Shown here: positions 48,622 to 58,684 of the stretch, one piece after another
Layout: every line of letters begins with the position of its first letter
Position numbering within the stretch: the stretch's first letter is position 1
Assembly: GCA_963971305.1 (NCBI GenBank)
Contig: OZ020303.1
Coordinates: 61,380,867 to 61,444,866 of the forward strand
DNA: 64,000 nucleotides
DNA from: Arcuatula senhousia
Lineage: Eukaryota > Mollusca > Bivalvia > Mytilida > Mytilidae
Direction of reading: 5' to 3'
The notes under the pieces: generated by a model
Database searches by the model: none
The model's input: the letters and a program-made list of their open reading frames with translations, nothing else
What the model was told of the DNA's origin: nothing
Program-made: the position numbers and the translations under genes

Positions 48622-48745
48622 TTTCCTAAAACATTTCATCATTATCATCGTCAGCAGATTGCTCACGATTTAAAGAAGACATAGCTTCCCGGGCTACTCG
48701 GCGGATAGCATCCACCATCTGTGCGTCTAATTTTATCCCCAGGAG
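48622..48745 (-). pseudogene. Acidic-tailed coding fragment, unidentified
   Basis: On the minus strand a frame reads KLLGIKLDAQMVDAIRRVAR, then EAMSSLNREQSADDDNDEMF and stop at 48,622-48,624. The composition (amphipathic helix then acidic tail) looks like the real C-terminus of a nuclear or element-encoded protein. I do not recognise the family. It abuts the RT fragment that starts near 48,745, so it was probably left by an earlier element. Confidence 0.3.
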
Positions 48746-49144
48746 CTTGAGATAAAGGACACAACGGATTCTAGGAAGTCTGCTTCATATTTAGATCTAC
48801 ATCTAGAAATTGACTCACAAGGAAGACTTTCAACAAGGCTCTATGACAAACGTGATGACTTCAACTTTCCAATCGTCAACTTTCCCTTCTTGTGTAGCAA
48901 CATTCCGTCCGCTCCAGCTTATGGAGTTTACGTATCTCAATTGATTCGTTACTCCAGAGCGTGCGGGACTTACATCGATTTCCTCAGCAGAGCGACACGT
49001 CTGACGCAAAAATTGCTCACACAGGGTTATGTTGCTCCTCGGTTGCTGTCTTCACTCAAGAATTTTTACGGAAGACATCATGCACTTATAGACAAATATG
49101 GGATTTCGATCTCTCAGATGAGTGCAGATGTTGGTTTGTCATAG
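48745..49144 (+). pseudogene. C-terminal part of an RT-type retroelement ORF
   Basis: One open frame reads ELEIKDTTDSRKSASYLDLHL, RLYDKRDDFNFPIVNFPFLC, then SNIPSAPAYGVYVSQLIRYS and KNFYGRHHALIDKYGISISQ, ending at 49,144. This is the stretch that follows the YIDD catalytic block in a retroelement family common in bivalve and cnidarian genomes. The decayed copy at 50,985 shows PMGTNC and YIDDV upstream of it. Assignment to a Penelope-like group is possible but not proven. 5' truncated. Confidence 0.72.
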
Positions 49145-49640
49145 GGTGTTGTTTGGTCTTCCTTTACCGGATTTGACACGCTGAATGGACTATTGGCAAC
49201 GCGACGGGTGTGCTATAGCAAGCAGGAACTGCTTACTCTTCCGGAGCACCTGAGTTCACTCTTGTTTCGACTGGAGTTCGCGTTGTTGATTGATATTCGG
49301 GGGTGGTAAAGGGGGGGTACGTGCACGGATGAACGGCCAATAAAAAATGACAATCACGATGAACGGCCAATAAAAAAATGATAATCACGATGAACGAAAA
49401 ATGAAATAGAGAAACACGATGCACGATGAACCTCCATGCACGGCTGAACGGGAAATAAAAATTGCTCAACACGATGCACGAAAAAAACCCTTTACCACCC
49501 ACATATTCAGTTATTTTGTGTTTCCATGTTTTACATGTTGTCTATTTTTGTCCCGTTCTTGTTGGTGTTTACTGGTTTTGTCTCTGCCCTTTCGGACTTT
49601 TGATATTCGGATACCCCATTGGTACCTCTGCTTCTTTTAG
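49145..49640 (+). repeat. 3' region of the RT element
   Basis: Follows the stop: TTTACCGGATTTGACACGCT, GGCAACGCGACGGGTGTG, GAACTGCTTACTCTTCCGGA, GCACCTGAGTTCACTCTTG, GGAGTTCGCGTTGTTGATTG. It is then interrupted by a CACGATGAACGG low-complexity stretch (49,318-49,485) and resumes with TGTCCCGTTCTTGTTGGTG..CCCCATTGGTACCTCTG. Confidence 0.7.
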
Positions 49641-49716
49641 AATCTTTATGACGTCATATACGCACGTTTTGGGAAAGACATCTCAAGAAATATTGATCAC
49701 ACAGACGCTTGTAAAT

Positions 49717-50086
49717 AATTTTTAATATTAAAAATTCCGATATTTTTTAATATTAAAAATTGAATTTCTAATATTAAAAATTGAATTTCTAATATTAAAA
49801 ATTGAATTTCTAATATTAAAAATTGAATTTCTAATATTAAAAAATGAATTTCTAATATAAGAAATTCAATTTTTAATATTAGAAATTCGAGGATTTTTTA
49901 ATATTAAAAATAGATTTTTTAATATCAAAAAATGATTTTTTAATATTAGAAACTCATTTCTTAATATTAGAAATTCATTTCTTAATATTAGAAATTCATT
50001 TCTTAATATTAGAAATTCAATTTTTAATATTAAAAATTCATTTCTTAATATTAAAAAATGAATTTTTAATATTAAAAAATAGGGAC
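49717..50086. repeat. Right subterminal array of transposon A
   Basis: About 18 units of 20-21 bp of the same kind as the left array, palindromic TTAATATTAA with AATTCAATT or ATTCATT spacers. Together with the 44 bp tips, the arrays make a long imperfect terminal inverted repeat. Confidence 0.93.
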
Positions 50087-50110
50087 TTTTGTCCACTTTG
50101 GCTTGCCATA

Positions 50111-50476
50111 TAAATAAGCAGCTTGTGACGCTTCAAAATGAAGTTGTTTTCTTTAAATAGATTTTTAAGCTTTTTTATTAACATTTAAAAACAAACTTTA
50201 ATTTATTTTCAGATCTCGGTTTCTAATCACCTTTGCCACACATGCACAAACATGGATATTTAAAATGTTTTTTTTTTCCTTTTTTTTTCAAAGGAGGGAC
50301 CCGGACAGTTTCTCCGTTATGTTCCTGTCAGTCGGCATATTTTGGTTTAATTATTGACCATTGTTCTATTTTTGTTAAGATTTCTCAGCTACTACTATTC
50401 GTAGGCTTTTGATATTTGGTATGCAGTTTCAGGTTGGGGGCTGGTATGATGGGAAGCGTTTTCAGGTGTGTTACAT
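50111..50476 (+). repeat. Distal copy of the 569 bp direct repeat, second part
   Basis: Resumes with TAAATAAGCAGCTTGTGACG and matches 24,840-25,202 with a few differences, mostly homopolymer length. It ends GGTGTGTTACAT exactly where the proximal copy meets the LINE tail. Confidence 0.92.
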
Positions 50477-50760
50477 ATCTATTTCCTGTTAGAATACTTG
50501 CCGCTCGGCGCCGCAGTACCTTTCTGTCAGGTACATTTTTTATAAGGCCCTCAATGATCAAAGAGAGATAACTAAAATCTATGCTTTGATAAATTCCAAT
50601 ACTTGTTCGTAGAAATAATTAAACAACTTGAATAGTAAAAGCAGTATTTTTTTCAAATTTTAGCTTGTTTGAAATTTAATCAAATGAAACTAATTATTTA
50701 TACTGCTGTATAATCGAGATAAGTTTAGAAGTCATTAAATTGCTATCTCGTTGATCATAA

Positions 50761-50935
50761 GCAGTGGCGGATCCAAGGGGGGGGGGGGCTGATTCCGACC
50801 CCCGGAACCCCCCCTTTTCTCCGATATTTTTAAATTTTGTGTAGATTTTCAGCAAAATTGGTCTGGACCCCCCCTTTTGGCTCACAGAACCTAGTATGTG
50901 GACCCCCTTTCGAAAATTTCTGGATCCGCCCCTGA
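50761..50935. mobile_element. GGATCC-ended MITE
   Basis: About 175 bp. The inverted ends are CAGTGGCGGATCCA and TGGATCCGCCCCTG. G-rich then C-rich interior (GGGGGG..CCCCCC). No ORF. A truncated relative lies at about 43,380-43,545. Confidence 0.8.
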
Positions 50936-50984
50936 TTAGGGACGCATTCACACATGAACAACACAAATCACGATTGGCACAACT

Positions 50985-52064
50985 GATTAAACGCTGGTCG
51001 ATTATACTAAGACGTACTTTGTCATCAATGAGTTTAAGAAAAAGAACAAATTCACAGAAGATCAAATAATTGACATGCTCAATTTCCTTATCGACGACAT
51101 ATTTGTTCAGTTTGATGGGCGTGTTTTTCAGCAAACAATAAGGGTTCCAATGGGCACTAATTGTGCATTATACATTATATTGACGATGTACTTTCACTGA
51201 ACAATTCTCGATTTGGTGACTTTCTACATCTCATATATCCACAGGGACGCAACGGATTCTAGGAATCTGCATCACATTTAGATCTACATCTCGAAATAGA
51301 CTCTCAAGTAAAACTTTTAACAAAGCTCTTTCGCAAACGTGATGACTTCAACTTTCCAATTGTCAACTTTCGCTTCTTGTGCAGCAACCTTCCGTCTGCT
51401 CCAGCTTATAGAGTTTACGTATAACAATTGATTCGTTACTCCAGAGCTTGCTGGAACTACATTGATTTCCTTGGCAGACGCCAAAAATGCTAATACAAGG
51501 TTATGTTGCTCCTCAGTTGCTGTATTCACCCAAGACCCAAGAAATGTTACGGTAGACACCATGCACTCGCAGTCAAATATTGGATTTCTATCTCGCAGAT
51601 GAGTGCAGATGTTGGTTAGTCAGAGAGCTTTGTTTTGTCTTGCTTTACCGGATTTGACACACTGAATTGGAAATTAGCAGTGCGACGGATGTGGTATAGC
51701 AGACAGGAACCGCTTACTCTTCCGGAGCACCTGATCGAAATCACTCTTGTACAACATGAGTTCGCGTTGTTGATTTCTGGTCAGTTTGTTTTGTGTTTTT
51801 TTTGTGTGTGTGTTTTGTGTTTCTTCGTGCTGTTCTTGTTTGTGTTTATCGGTTTTGTCGTTGCCCTTTTGGGCTTAATTTTGACACTGGAGTGCCCCAT
51901 TGGTGCCTCTTTTCTTCTTCTTCTGTTCTATGCTCTTCATAATCATATAGTGTTTGGCATTTTCAATATTTTTGGTAGAGCGCCTCTGATGAGTCTTGAA
52001 TAGACGAAACACGCGTCAGGCGTAGCAAAATTTATTGTCTGGAACTTTGTCGTCATTTTTATTT
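50985..52064 (+). pseudogene. Decayed RT-element copy with its 3' region
   Basis: Reads KNKFTEDQIIDMLNFLIDDI, then VPMGTNCA, then directly YIDDVLSLNNSRFGDF. The segment between the PMGTNC and YIDD motifs is deleted. It continues SASHLDLHLEIDSQ..KRDDFNFPIVNF..SNLPSAPAYRVYV with several stops and frameshifts to about 51,620. The 3' region follows, with the landmarks of the family, ending GACGAAACACGCGTCAGG..AACTTTGTCGTC. Both catalytic Asp residues are present but the ORF is dead. Confidence 0.75.
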
Positions 52065-52687
52065 AAATGTAAAAATAAAGACAAATCAACTGTCTGAAGA
52101 AGACTGTATAAAAAGCGAATAAAAACTGTTTAAAGTATGTTAAAATCCGATTAAATAGCCAATCCAATATGGATAGGCTATTCGACCGGACCCAGTCGAA
52201 TTGTCCGAAACAGGGTCAGGTTAAATAGCCATGGCCAATATCAGCAAAGAATCAATAGGGGACTTATAACAGGTTTATAAGAGGGACATGAAAAATGGCA
52301 ATTTACTTAAAAATTGAAATTACTCTTTTGTATATTTTTGTTTGCGTCTTGCGTTTTGCGATTAAAAATCATTTGAAAGAATAATATGTAAAAAAAAATA
52401 GCAACACCACTTTATCCGGATTAAAGATATCAAAGAAACAAAATTTCCATGACTATGGAATAGTTTATCTAAACACCGGGTAAATGATGATATTCTGGAC
52501 ATCTTAAAGGACAGGATCAGAAAATACAGTTTCTGGTAGACACTAGAAATACTGAGCCCAATGCTTTTCAGTTCAGTTCTTGCTGGCGCGACGATATCTG
52601 AATTTAAGATCTCACACTATACTGAAAGAAGAAAAAGATAAAATTGATGGTTATAACAGTTCTAAATCACAATTCTTTCTCTTTGAA
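52065..52687. other. Segment with an AATAGCC-type palindrome, no gene
   Basis: At 52,150-52,240 the words AAATAGCCAATCC, GGATAGGCTATTCGACCGG and GTCGAAT..AAATAGCCATGG recall the first 90 bases of the 569 bp repeat. The rest is anonymous. Confidence 0.4.
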
Positions 52688-53011
52688 TTATAAATTTAAC
52701 AAAACAGAGTGGTTGTCCACCGTAACCCCACCCAACAGTGCAGCGCTAAACTTATCGGAAAGGGTCCACCAAAGATCCGGTACAGTCGGGGCGCTTTGTT
52801 CAAAACGATACTTGGATGTGTTACCCAAATGGTTAATTGGGGTAGCTATGTCATCCTGAATTCCGGGGTCGTCAGACCATAGTACAGAAAACTGACCACA
52901 AGCTGTAGTGGTGCAACGTGTGGGGAAAATGGCATGTTTAGAGAACACCGCTACAGTTAAGGATAAAGTAGTATCAGTATAATCCCTTGTAGTAGACTCG
53001 ATGTGCCCGAT
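52688..53011 (-). pseudogene. Unidentified 107-codon coding-like fragment
   Basis: An open minus-strand frame entered after a TAG at 53,012-53,014 and closed at 52,688. It reads IGHIESTTRDYTDTTLSLTV, AVFSKHAIFPTRCTTTACGQ, FSVLWSDDPGIQDDIATPIN, HLGNTSKYRFEQSAPTVPDL and WWTLSDKFSAALLGGVTV. The balanced composition, Trp/Pro/Gly spacing and locally higher GC content argue for once-real coding sequence. No ATG is credible at the upstream edge, so it is an internal exon or a truncated element ORF. I do not recognise it. Confidence 0.4.
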
Positions 53012-53780
53012 CTAACATATTCCTCCATAAGCTTTCCTCGATTTGCCTTGTGCCTCTATTTCACTTCTCATGCCATCATCATTTCGTCTTCATTGACATT
53101 TACCCCCTCTCAATTTCCATCTCTGATAAAGCCTATATTTGTGCTGCTTAACCTAAGTTAGTTTGCCCAACACTTTTGCAAAGAAGCTAATTTTGTGGTT
53201 TTATGATTGTTAAAGTTTATGACTTTTTTTCATGTAAAGATGCTAGAAACCTGATATAAATGACAGTGGGTTTGAAGATATAAATTCTCTTATATACATT
53301 TAAACAAATATTAACCATTAAATTCTATATTCGGAGTTTGAAATATACGACTGCCATGACTGTAAATATTTTATTTCTACATTTATTTCTATTTTATTAT
53401 GCAAAGCTCTTCTAAAGTCATGAATAAGTAGGGTCGTGAGTTTAAAACTGAATGTGTACCCACAAAACTGAGTAACATATAAAAGGGCCTCGATTCTTGA
53501 ACGATTTCAGATCATTTCACCATCTTCAAAAATGGTCGTCTGGCAGTTGAATTTTGAAAAAAAATAATGCCGACTTGAATTAATATATGAAAAAAATCAA
53601 TGTAAAAAAGAATTTGGGCTTATGTCACTAATATGAATAAGGAGTAATTCCGCTCGGAGAACTACGCCGGATATAACCTTTGACAGTGCCATTTTTAAGT
53701 AAGCAGTACTGTACAGATTATCAGTTCATGGTGGTCGGATTTTAGTAGTTTAGTAGCAGTGAGCAGTGTCTCATGTAGCA
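53012..53780. other. Anonymous segment
   Basis: AT-rich with no recognised gene or repeat structure. Confidence 0.4.
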
Positions 53781-53794
53781 CCTATGTACAGATT

Positions 53795-56070
53795 TTGGTT
53801 GGTCAGAGTGTTTGTATTGTTGTCTTTTTCCGGATTTGACCTACATTGGCAACTGCTTACCAATATAAAGCACCTTATAACACACATGAAGCTTACCTAT
53901 TCAGACCACCTTATAACAAGCATAAACTGCTTACCTGGTCAGACCACCTTATAACAAACGTGAACTGCTTACCAATTCAGAGCACCTTATAACAAACAAA
54001 AACTGCTTACTTATTTGGAGCAACTTATAACAAACATAAACTGCTTACCTATTCTGACCACCTTATAACAAACGTGAACTGCTTACCTATTCAAACCACC
54101 TTATAACAGACATAAACTGCTTACCTATTCAAACCACCTTATAACAAGCATAAACTGTTTACCTATTAAGAGCACCTTATAACAAACATAATCTGCTTAA
54201 CTATTCAGGCCACCTTATAACAAAAGTGAACTGCTTACCTATTCAGACCACCTTATAACAAACATGAACTGCTTAACTATTCAGACCACCTTATAACAAA
54301 CATAAACTGCTTACCTATTTAGAGCACCTTATAACAAACATAAACTGCTGACCAATTTAGACCACCTTATAACAAACGTGAACTGCTTACCTATTCAGAC
54401 CACCTTATAACAAACATGAACTGCTTAACTATTCAGACCACCTTATAACAAACGAACTGATTACCTATTTAGAGCACCTTATAACAAACATAAACTGCTT
54501 ACCAATTTAGACCACCTTATAACAAACGTGAACTGCTTACCTATTTAGAGCACCTTATAGCAAACATAAACTGCTTACCTTTTTAGAGCACCTTATAACA
54601 ATGGTGAACTGCTTACCTATTCAGACCACCTTATAACAAACATAAACCAATTACCTATTTAGAGCAACTTATAACAAACATAAAATGCTTACTTATTCAG
54701 AGCACCTGATAACAAACATAAACAGCTTCCCTATTCAGAGCACCTTATAACAAACATAGACTGCTTAACTATTCAGAGCATCATTTAAAAAGCATAAACT
54801 GCTTACCTATTAAGAGCACCTTATAGCAAACGCGAACTGCTTACCTATTCAGAGCACCTTATAACAAACATAGACTGCTTAACTATTCAGAGCACCTTAT
54901 AACAAACGTGAACTGCTTACCTATTCAGACCACCTTATAACGAATGTGAACTGCTTACCTTTTCAGACCACCTTATAACAACGTGAACTGCTTACCTATT
55001 CAGACCACCTTATAAAAAAACGTGAACTGCTTACCTATTCAGAGCACCTTATAACAAACGTGAACTGCTTACCTATTCAGAGCACTTTATAACAAAGGTG
55101 AACTGCTAACCTATTTAGAGCAACTTATAGCAAATGTGAACTGCTTTCCTTTCCGGGCCACCTTATAAAAACGTGAACTGTTTACCTTTTAAGAGCACCT
55201 TATAACAAACGTGAACTGCTTACCTATTCAGAGCACCCAAAAACAAGCATAAACTGCTTACCTATTCAGACCACCTTATAACAAACATAAACTGCTAGCT
55301 TATTCAGAGCACCTTATTACAAACATAAATTGCTTACCCTTTTAGACCACCTTATAAAAAAACATTAACTGCTTACCTATTCAGAGCACCTTAAAACAAA
55401 CATGAACTGCTTACCTATTCAGATCACCTTATAACAAATACAAACTGCTAGCTTATTCAGAGCACCTTATTACAAACATAAATTGCTTACCCTTTTAGAC
55501 CACCTTATAAAAAAACATTAACTGCTTACCTATTCAGAGCACCTTTTAACAAACGTGAACTGCTTTTCTATTCAGACCACCTTATAACAAACATGGACTG
55601 CTTACCAATTAAGAGCACCTTATAACAAACATAAACTGCTTACAAATTTAGAGCATCTTTTAACAAACGTGTACTGCTTTTCTATTCGGAGCACCTTATA
55701 ACAAACATAAACTTCTTACCAATTCAGAGCACCTTATAACAAACGTGAACTGCTTACCTATTCAGACCACCTTATAAAAAGCATTGCCGGTAACTGCTTA
55801 CCTATTCAGACCACCTTATAAAAAGCATTACCGGTAACTGCTTACCTATTTAGAGCAACTTATAACAAACATAAACTGCTTACTTATTTAGAGCTCCTTA
55901 TAACAAATGTGATCTGCTTACCTATTTAGAGCACCTTATAACAGACATAAACTGCTTACCTATTTAGAGCACCTTATAACAAACGTGAACTGCTTTCCTT
56001 TTCAAAGCACCTGAGTTCAGCTTCAGTCTCGGTTCGACTTAAGTTCGTGCTCATAATGTTGTACGGTTCT
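53795..56070 (+). repeat. 38 bp minisatellite grown inside an RT-element 3' region
   Basis: Roughly 57 tandem units of about 38 bp, consensus near GAACTGCTTACCTATTCAGA followed by GCACCTTATAACAAACGT. Variants at the GAG/GAC, ACGTG/ATA and TATTC/TATTT positions are interleaved. The left flank (TTGGTCAGAGTG..CCGGATTTGAC..GGCAACTGCTTACC) and right flank (GAACTGCTTTCCTTTTC..GCACCTGAGTTCAGC..TCGACTTAAGTTCG) match the two sides of a single GAACTGCTTACTCTTCCGGA unit in the RT-element 3' region at 49,190-49,290. No protein is encoded. Confidence 0.92.
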
Positions 56071-56646
56071 CAATTTAAGTGACCTTGACCTATATTTTTT
56101 GCATGAATGACTCAGGTTAAAGTTTTGGTTAAGGTCCATATCTCAGCAACTGTAAGTGATAGAAATGATATTGGGTCAGTGGGTATATTCGGATAGTAAC
56201 CAGCATCTGTACCCAAAAAAAGTGACCTTGACCTATATTTTTTGCATGAATGTGTCAGATTAAAGTTTTGGTTAAGGCCCATATCTCAGCAACTGCAAAC
56301 GATAGAGAGATGATATTGGGTCAGTGGGTACATCATGGATCGTAACCAGCATCCGTACCGGCAAAATTAGGCTACCTTGACCTACATTTTCCGCATGACC
56401 GACTCGAGTTAAATTTTGGTTGTGCATATTTCAGCAACTGCGCAAGTGATGGAGAGATGATATTGGATCAGTGGGTACATTTTGTATATTAACCAGCATC
56501 TGTACCGGAATAAGGTCACCTTGACCTAAATTTCCCACATGAACGACCCTGGATAAAGTCCATATCTCAGTAACATCAAATGATAGAGATGATAAGTTGG
56601 TACATCTTGGATGATGACCAGCATCCGTACATGAATGACTGAGGTT
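56071..56646 (+). repeat. TGACCTTGACCT repeat, four units
   Basis: Units of about 140 bp carry GTGACCTTGACCTATATTTT, GCATGAATGACTCAGGTTAA, GGTTAAGGTCCATATCTCAG, GATATTGGGTCAGTGGGTAC and AACCAGCATC(T/C)GTACC. A distant relative of the 9,575 family (shared GGTTAAGGTCCATATC). Confidence 0.8.
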
Positions 56647-57160
56647 AAACATTCCGTCTGCTCCAGCTTATGGAGTTTACGTATCTCAATTGATTCGTTT
56701 CTCCAGAGCGTGCGGGACTTACATCGATTTCCTTAGCAGGGCGACACGTCTGACGTAAAAATTGATCACACAGGGTTATGTTGCTCCTCGATTGCTGTCT
56801 TCACTCAAGAAATTTTACGGAAGACATCATGCACTTATAGACAAATATGGGATTTCGATCTCTCAGATGAGTGCAGATGTTGGTTTGTCATAGGGTTTTG
56901 TTTTTTCTTCCTTTACCGGATTTGACACGCTGAATGGACTATTGGCAACGCGACGGGTGTGCTATAGCAATTAGGAACTGCTTACTCTTCCGGAGAACCT
57001 GAGTTCTCTCTTGTTTCGACTGGAGTTCGCGTTGTTGATTGATGTTTAGAGCATCTTTTAACAAACGTGTTTTTGTCCCGTTCTTGTTAGTGTTTACTGG
57101 TTTTGTCTCTGCCCTTTCGTACTTTTGACATTCGGATACCCCATTGGTACCTCTGCTTCT
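56647..57160 (+). pseudogene. RT-element C-terminus and 3' region, second close copy
   Basis: Begins within SAPAYGVYVSQLIR and follows the 48,890-49,144 frame closely to ADVGLS. One internal TAA replaces a Gln codon near 56,755. The 3' region follows, with ..CGGATTTGACACGC..GAACTGCTTACTCTTCC..GAGTTCGCGTTGTTGATTG. The later part resumes TTTTTGTCCCGTTCTTG..CCCCATTGGTACC without the low-complexity insert found at 49,318. It interrupts the TGACCTTGACCT repeat, whose units continue after 57,160. Confidence 0.75.
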
Positions 57161-57725
57161 TAAAGTTATGGTTAATGTCTATATCTCAGTAACTGCAAGT
57201 GATAAATATATGATGTTGGATTAGTGAGTTCATCTTGGATAGTAACCAACATCCATACCAAAATTAGGTCACCTTGACCTTCATTTTCTGCATGAATGCC
57301 TTAGTTCAAGGATTTGGTTCATTTCCACATCTCAGAAACTACAAGAAATGATATTGGGTCAGTGGGTACATCTTGGATATTAGCATCCATATCAAAATAA
57401 GGTCACCTTGACCTATATTTTCTGCATGAATGACTCAGGTTAAAGTTTCGGTTAAGGCACGTATCTAAGCAATTCAAATTAGTAGAGGAATGATATTTGC
57501 TAAGTGGGTATATCTTTGATAGTATTGACATTTGTTTCAGATTAAGGTCACCTTCACTTACATTTTAATGCAACGGGCGATGGGATTAGCTGTCGTGTGC
57601 GACTGCTCCATTTCTTTATTAAACTTATGATCCTTTCGATGTCAAATAGTTTTTGTCTAATGGCCTATATAGTATTGTTCAGGCACATAAGTCAGGTGAG
57701 CGATTCAGGCTCCTGTGAGCCTCAT
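57161..57725 (+). repeat. TGACCTTGACCT repeat continued, with a hairpin-repeat end
   Basis: Three further units (GGTCACCTTGACCT, TGCATGAATG, GATATTGGGTCAGTGGGTAC). It ends GTCAGGTGAGCGATTCAGGC and TCCTGTGAGCCTCATGTTA, the same terminus as the 21,609/37,707 family. Confidence 0.7.
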
Positions 57726-58680
57726 GTTATTTTACATGATTGAATTAAACTTTGATTTACACATTTTAAAACTGTATATATATAAGTTTTAATAAAAACT
57801 AAAAAAAATCACGATCAGAGTAAATCTTATACAGTTAACAAAGCCTTCGTCAACGACAAAATGGTTTATAAATGCTCGATATATGCCGTGCTTAACATTT
57901 TGTACTAGGAACGGAATGTCCATATGGTCAATACGAGTTCATGGTTTTCTTCCCATTACCGATCACAGCATACAGCCTTTATAGAGATGTAAAAAGTTAA
58001 ACATGGAATTCAAATGTGCCGATAGAATATCTTTGTTTTTAAACAATCAAACGGAACCAGAGAGCGAACAAGGGTCTTTAGAACGGACATGACATGATGA
58101 TAACATGCAATTTTTTGTACTTCAGAATTTTGTAGTAATTGTGTGGAAAATTAAAAACTAGATTGTAATTAAGATTTTTATGGAAAAGAGTTGTTGATGG
58201 ATTTTTTTTTAAATCGACGACACGTCAACTGGAACAAATGTTTGTCTGAATCGTTTGTCTTAAAAGCTTATATGATGAATTTAATCAAAATTTGAGTCCT
58301 CGAGACAAATTGACTTATACCATGGCGATCCTTGGTGATAACGCATCATGGATACTTTTTCAGTTAGATGTTTGATAGCAAAACTTTACACGACATATAG
58401 ACAGGGAAATTACTTCTTTATAAATAGATTATTAACTCAAATGAGGCTTTTAGCTCATCTCCTTCAAGTACTAAAGCTGGAGTTTAAGTGGTTAAAAATA
58501 TAGTTTTATGTTAGGGATTCAGAGTGGGTAAAACAGTTATAGAAACATTTGAATCGTGTCATTAGGGCAAACAAGTCTGGGTCAAATGGTTAAAAAAAAC
58601 AAATAAATCGATTTAGTCGTCCTTTTAGTGCTTATTCAAACCACATAAAAGATCTTCTATAAACCTCTTTTATATTTTGT
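57726..58680. other. Anonymous segment
   Basis: AT-rich; no gene, tandem repeat or element end recognised. Confidence 0.4.
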
Positions 58681-58684
58681 ATTT

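Larger units (their letters stand above)
40933..50110. mobile_element. Transposon A: 9,178 bp, 44 bp TIRs, TAAATA target duplication
   Basis: Both ends read inward as TATGGCAAGCCAAAGTGGAC followed by AAAAGTCCCTATTTTTTAAT and ATTA, identical for 44 bp. The target TAAATA is duplicated at 40,927-40,932 and 50,111-50,116, and is single in the unoccupied copy at 24,840-24,845. Just inside each end is a several-hundred-bp array of TTAATATTAA-type units. The interior has an integrase-type transposase pseudogene and assorted later insertions. The 6 bp duplication and TAT..ATA tips are what I would expect for IS3EU-type elements, from memory of their description; this assignment is inferred. Confidence 0.9.

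Noticed and set aside
49866..50096. Minus-strand frame reading repeated NEFLILR/K units, like a leucine-rich or phage fibre repeat protein
   Set aside because: It is simply the 21 bp subterminal array of transposon A read in frame; the left array has no matching frame and the period drifts between 20 and 21.
24634..50476. The 569 bp direct repeats as long terminal repeats of an LTR retrotransposon
   Set aside because: No TG..CA ends, primer binding site or polypurine tract was seen, and the enclosed element is a two-ORF LINE with its own terminal tail and 5' end.
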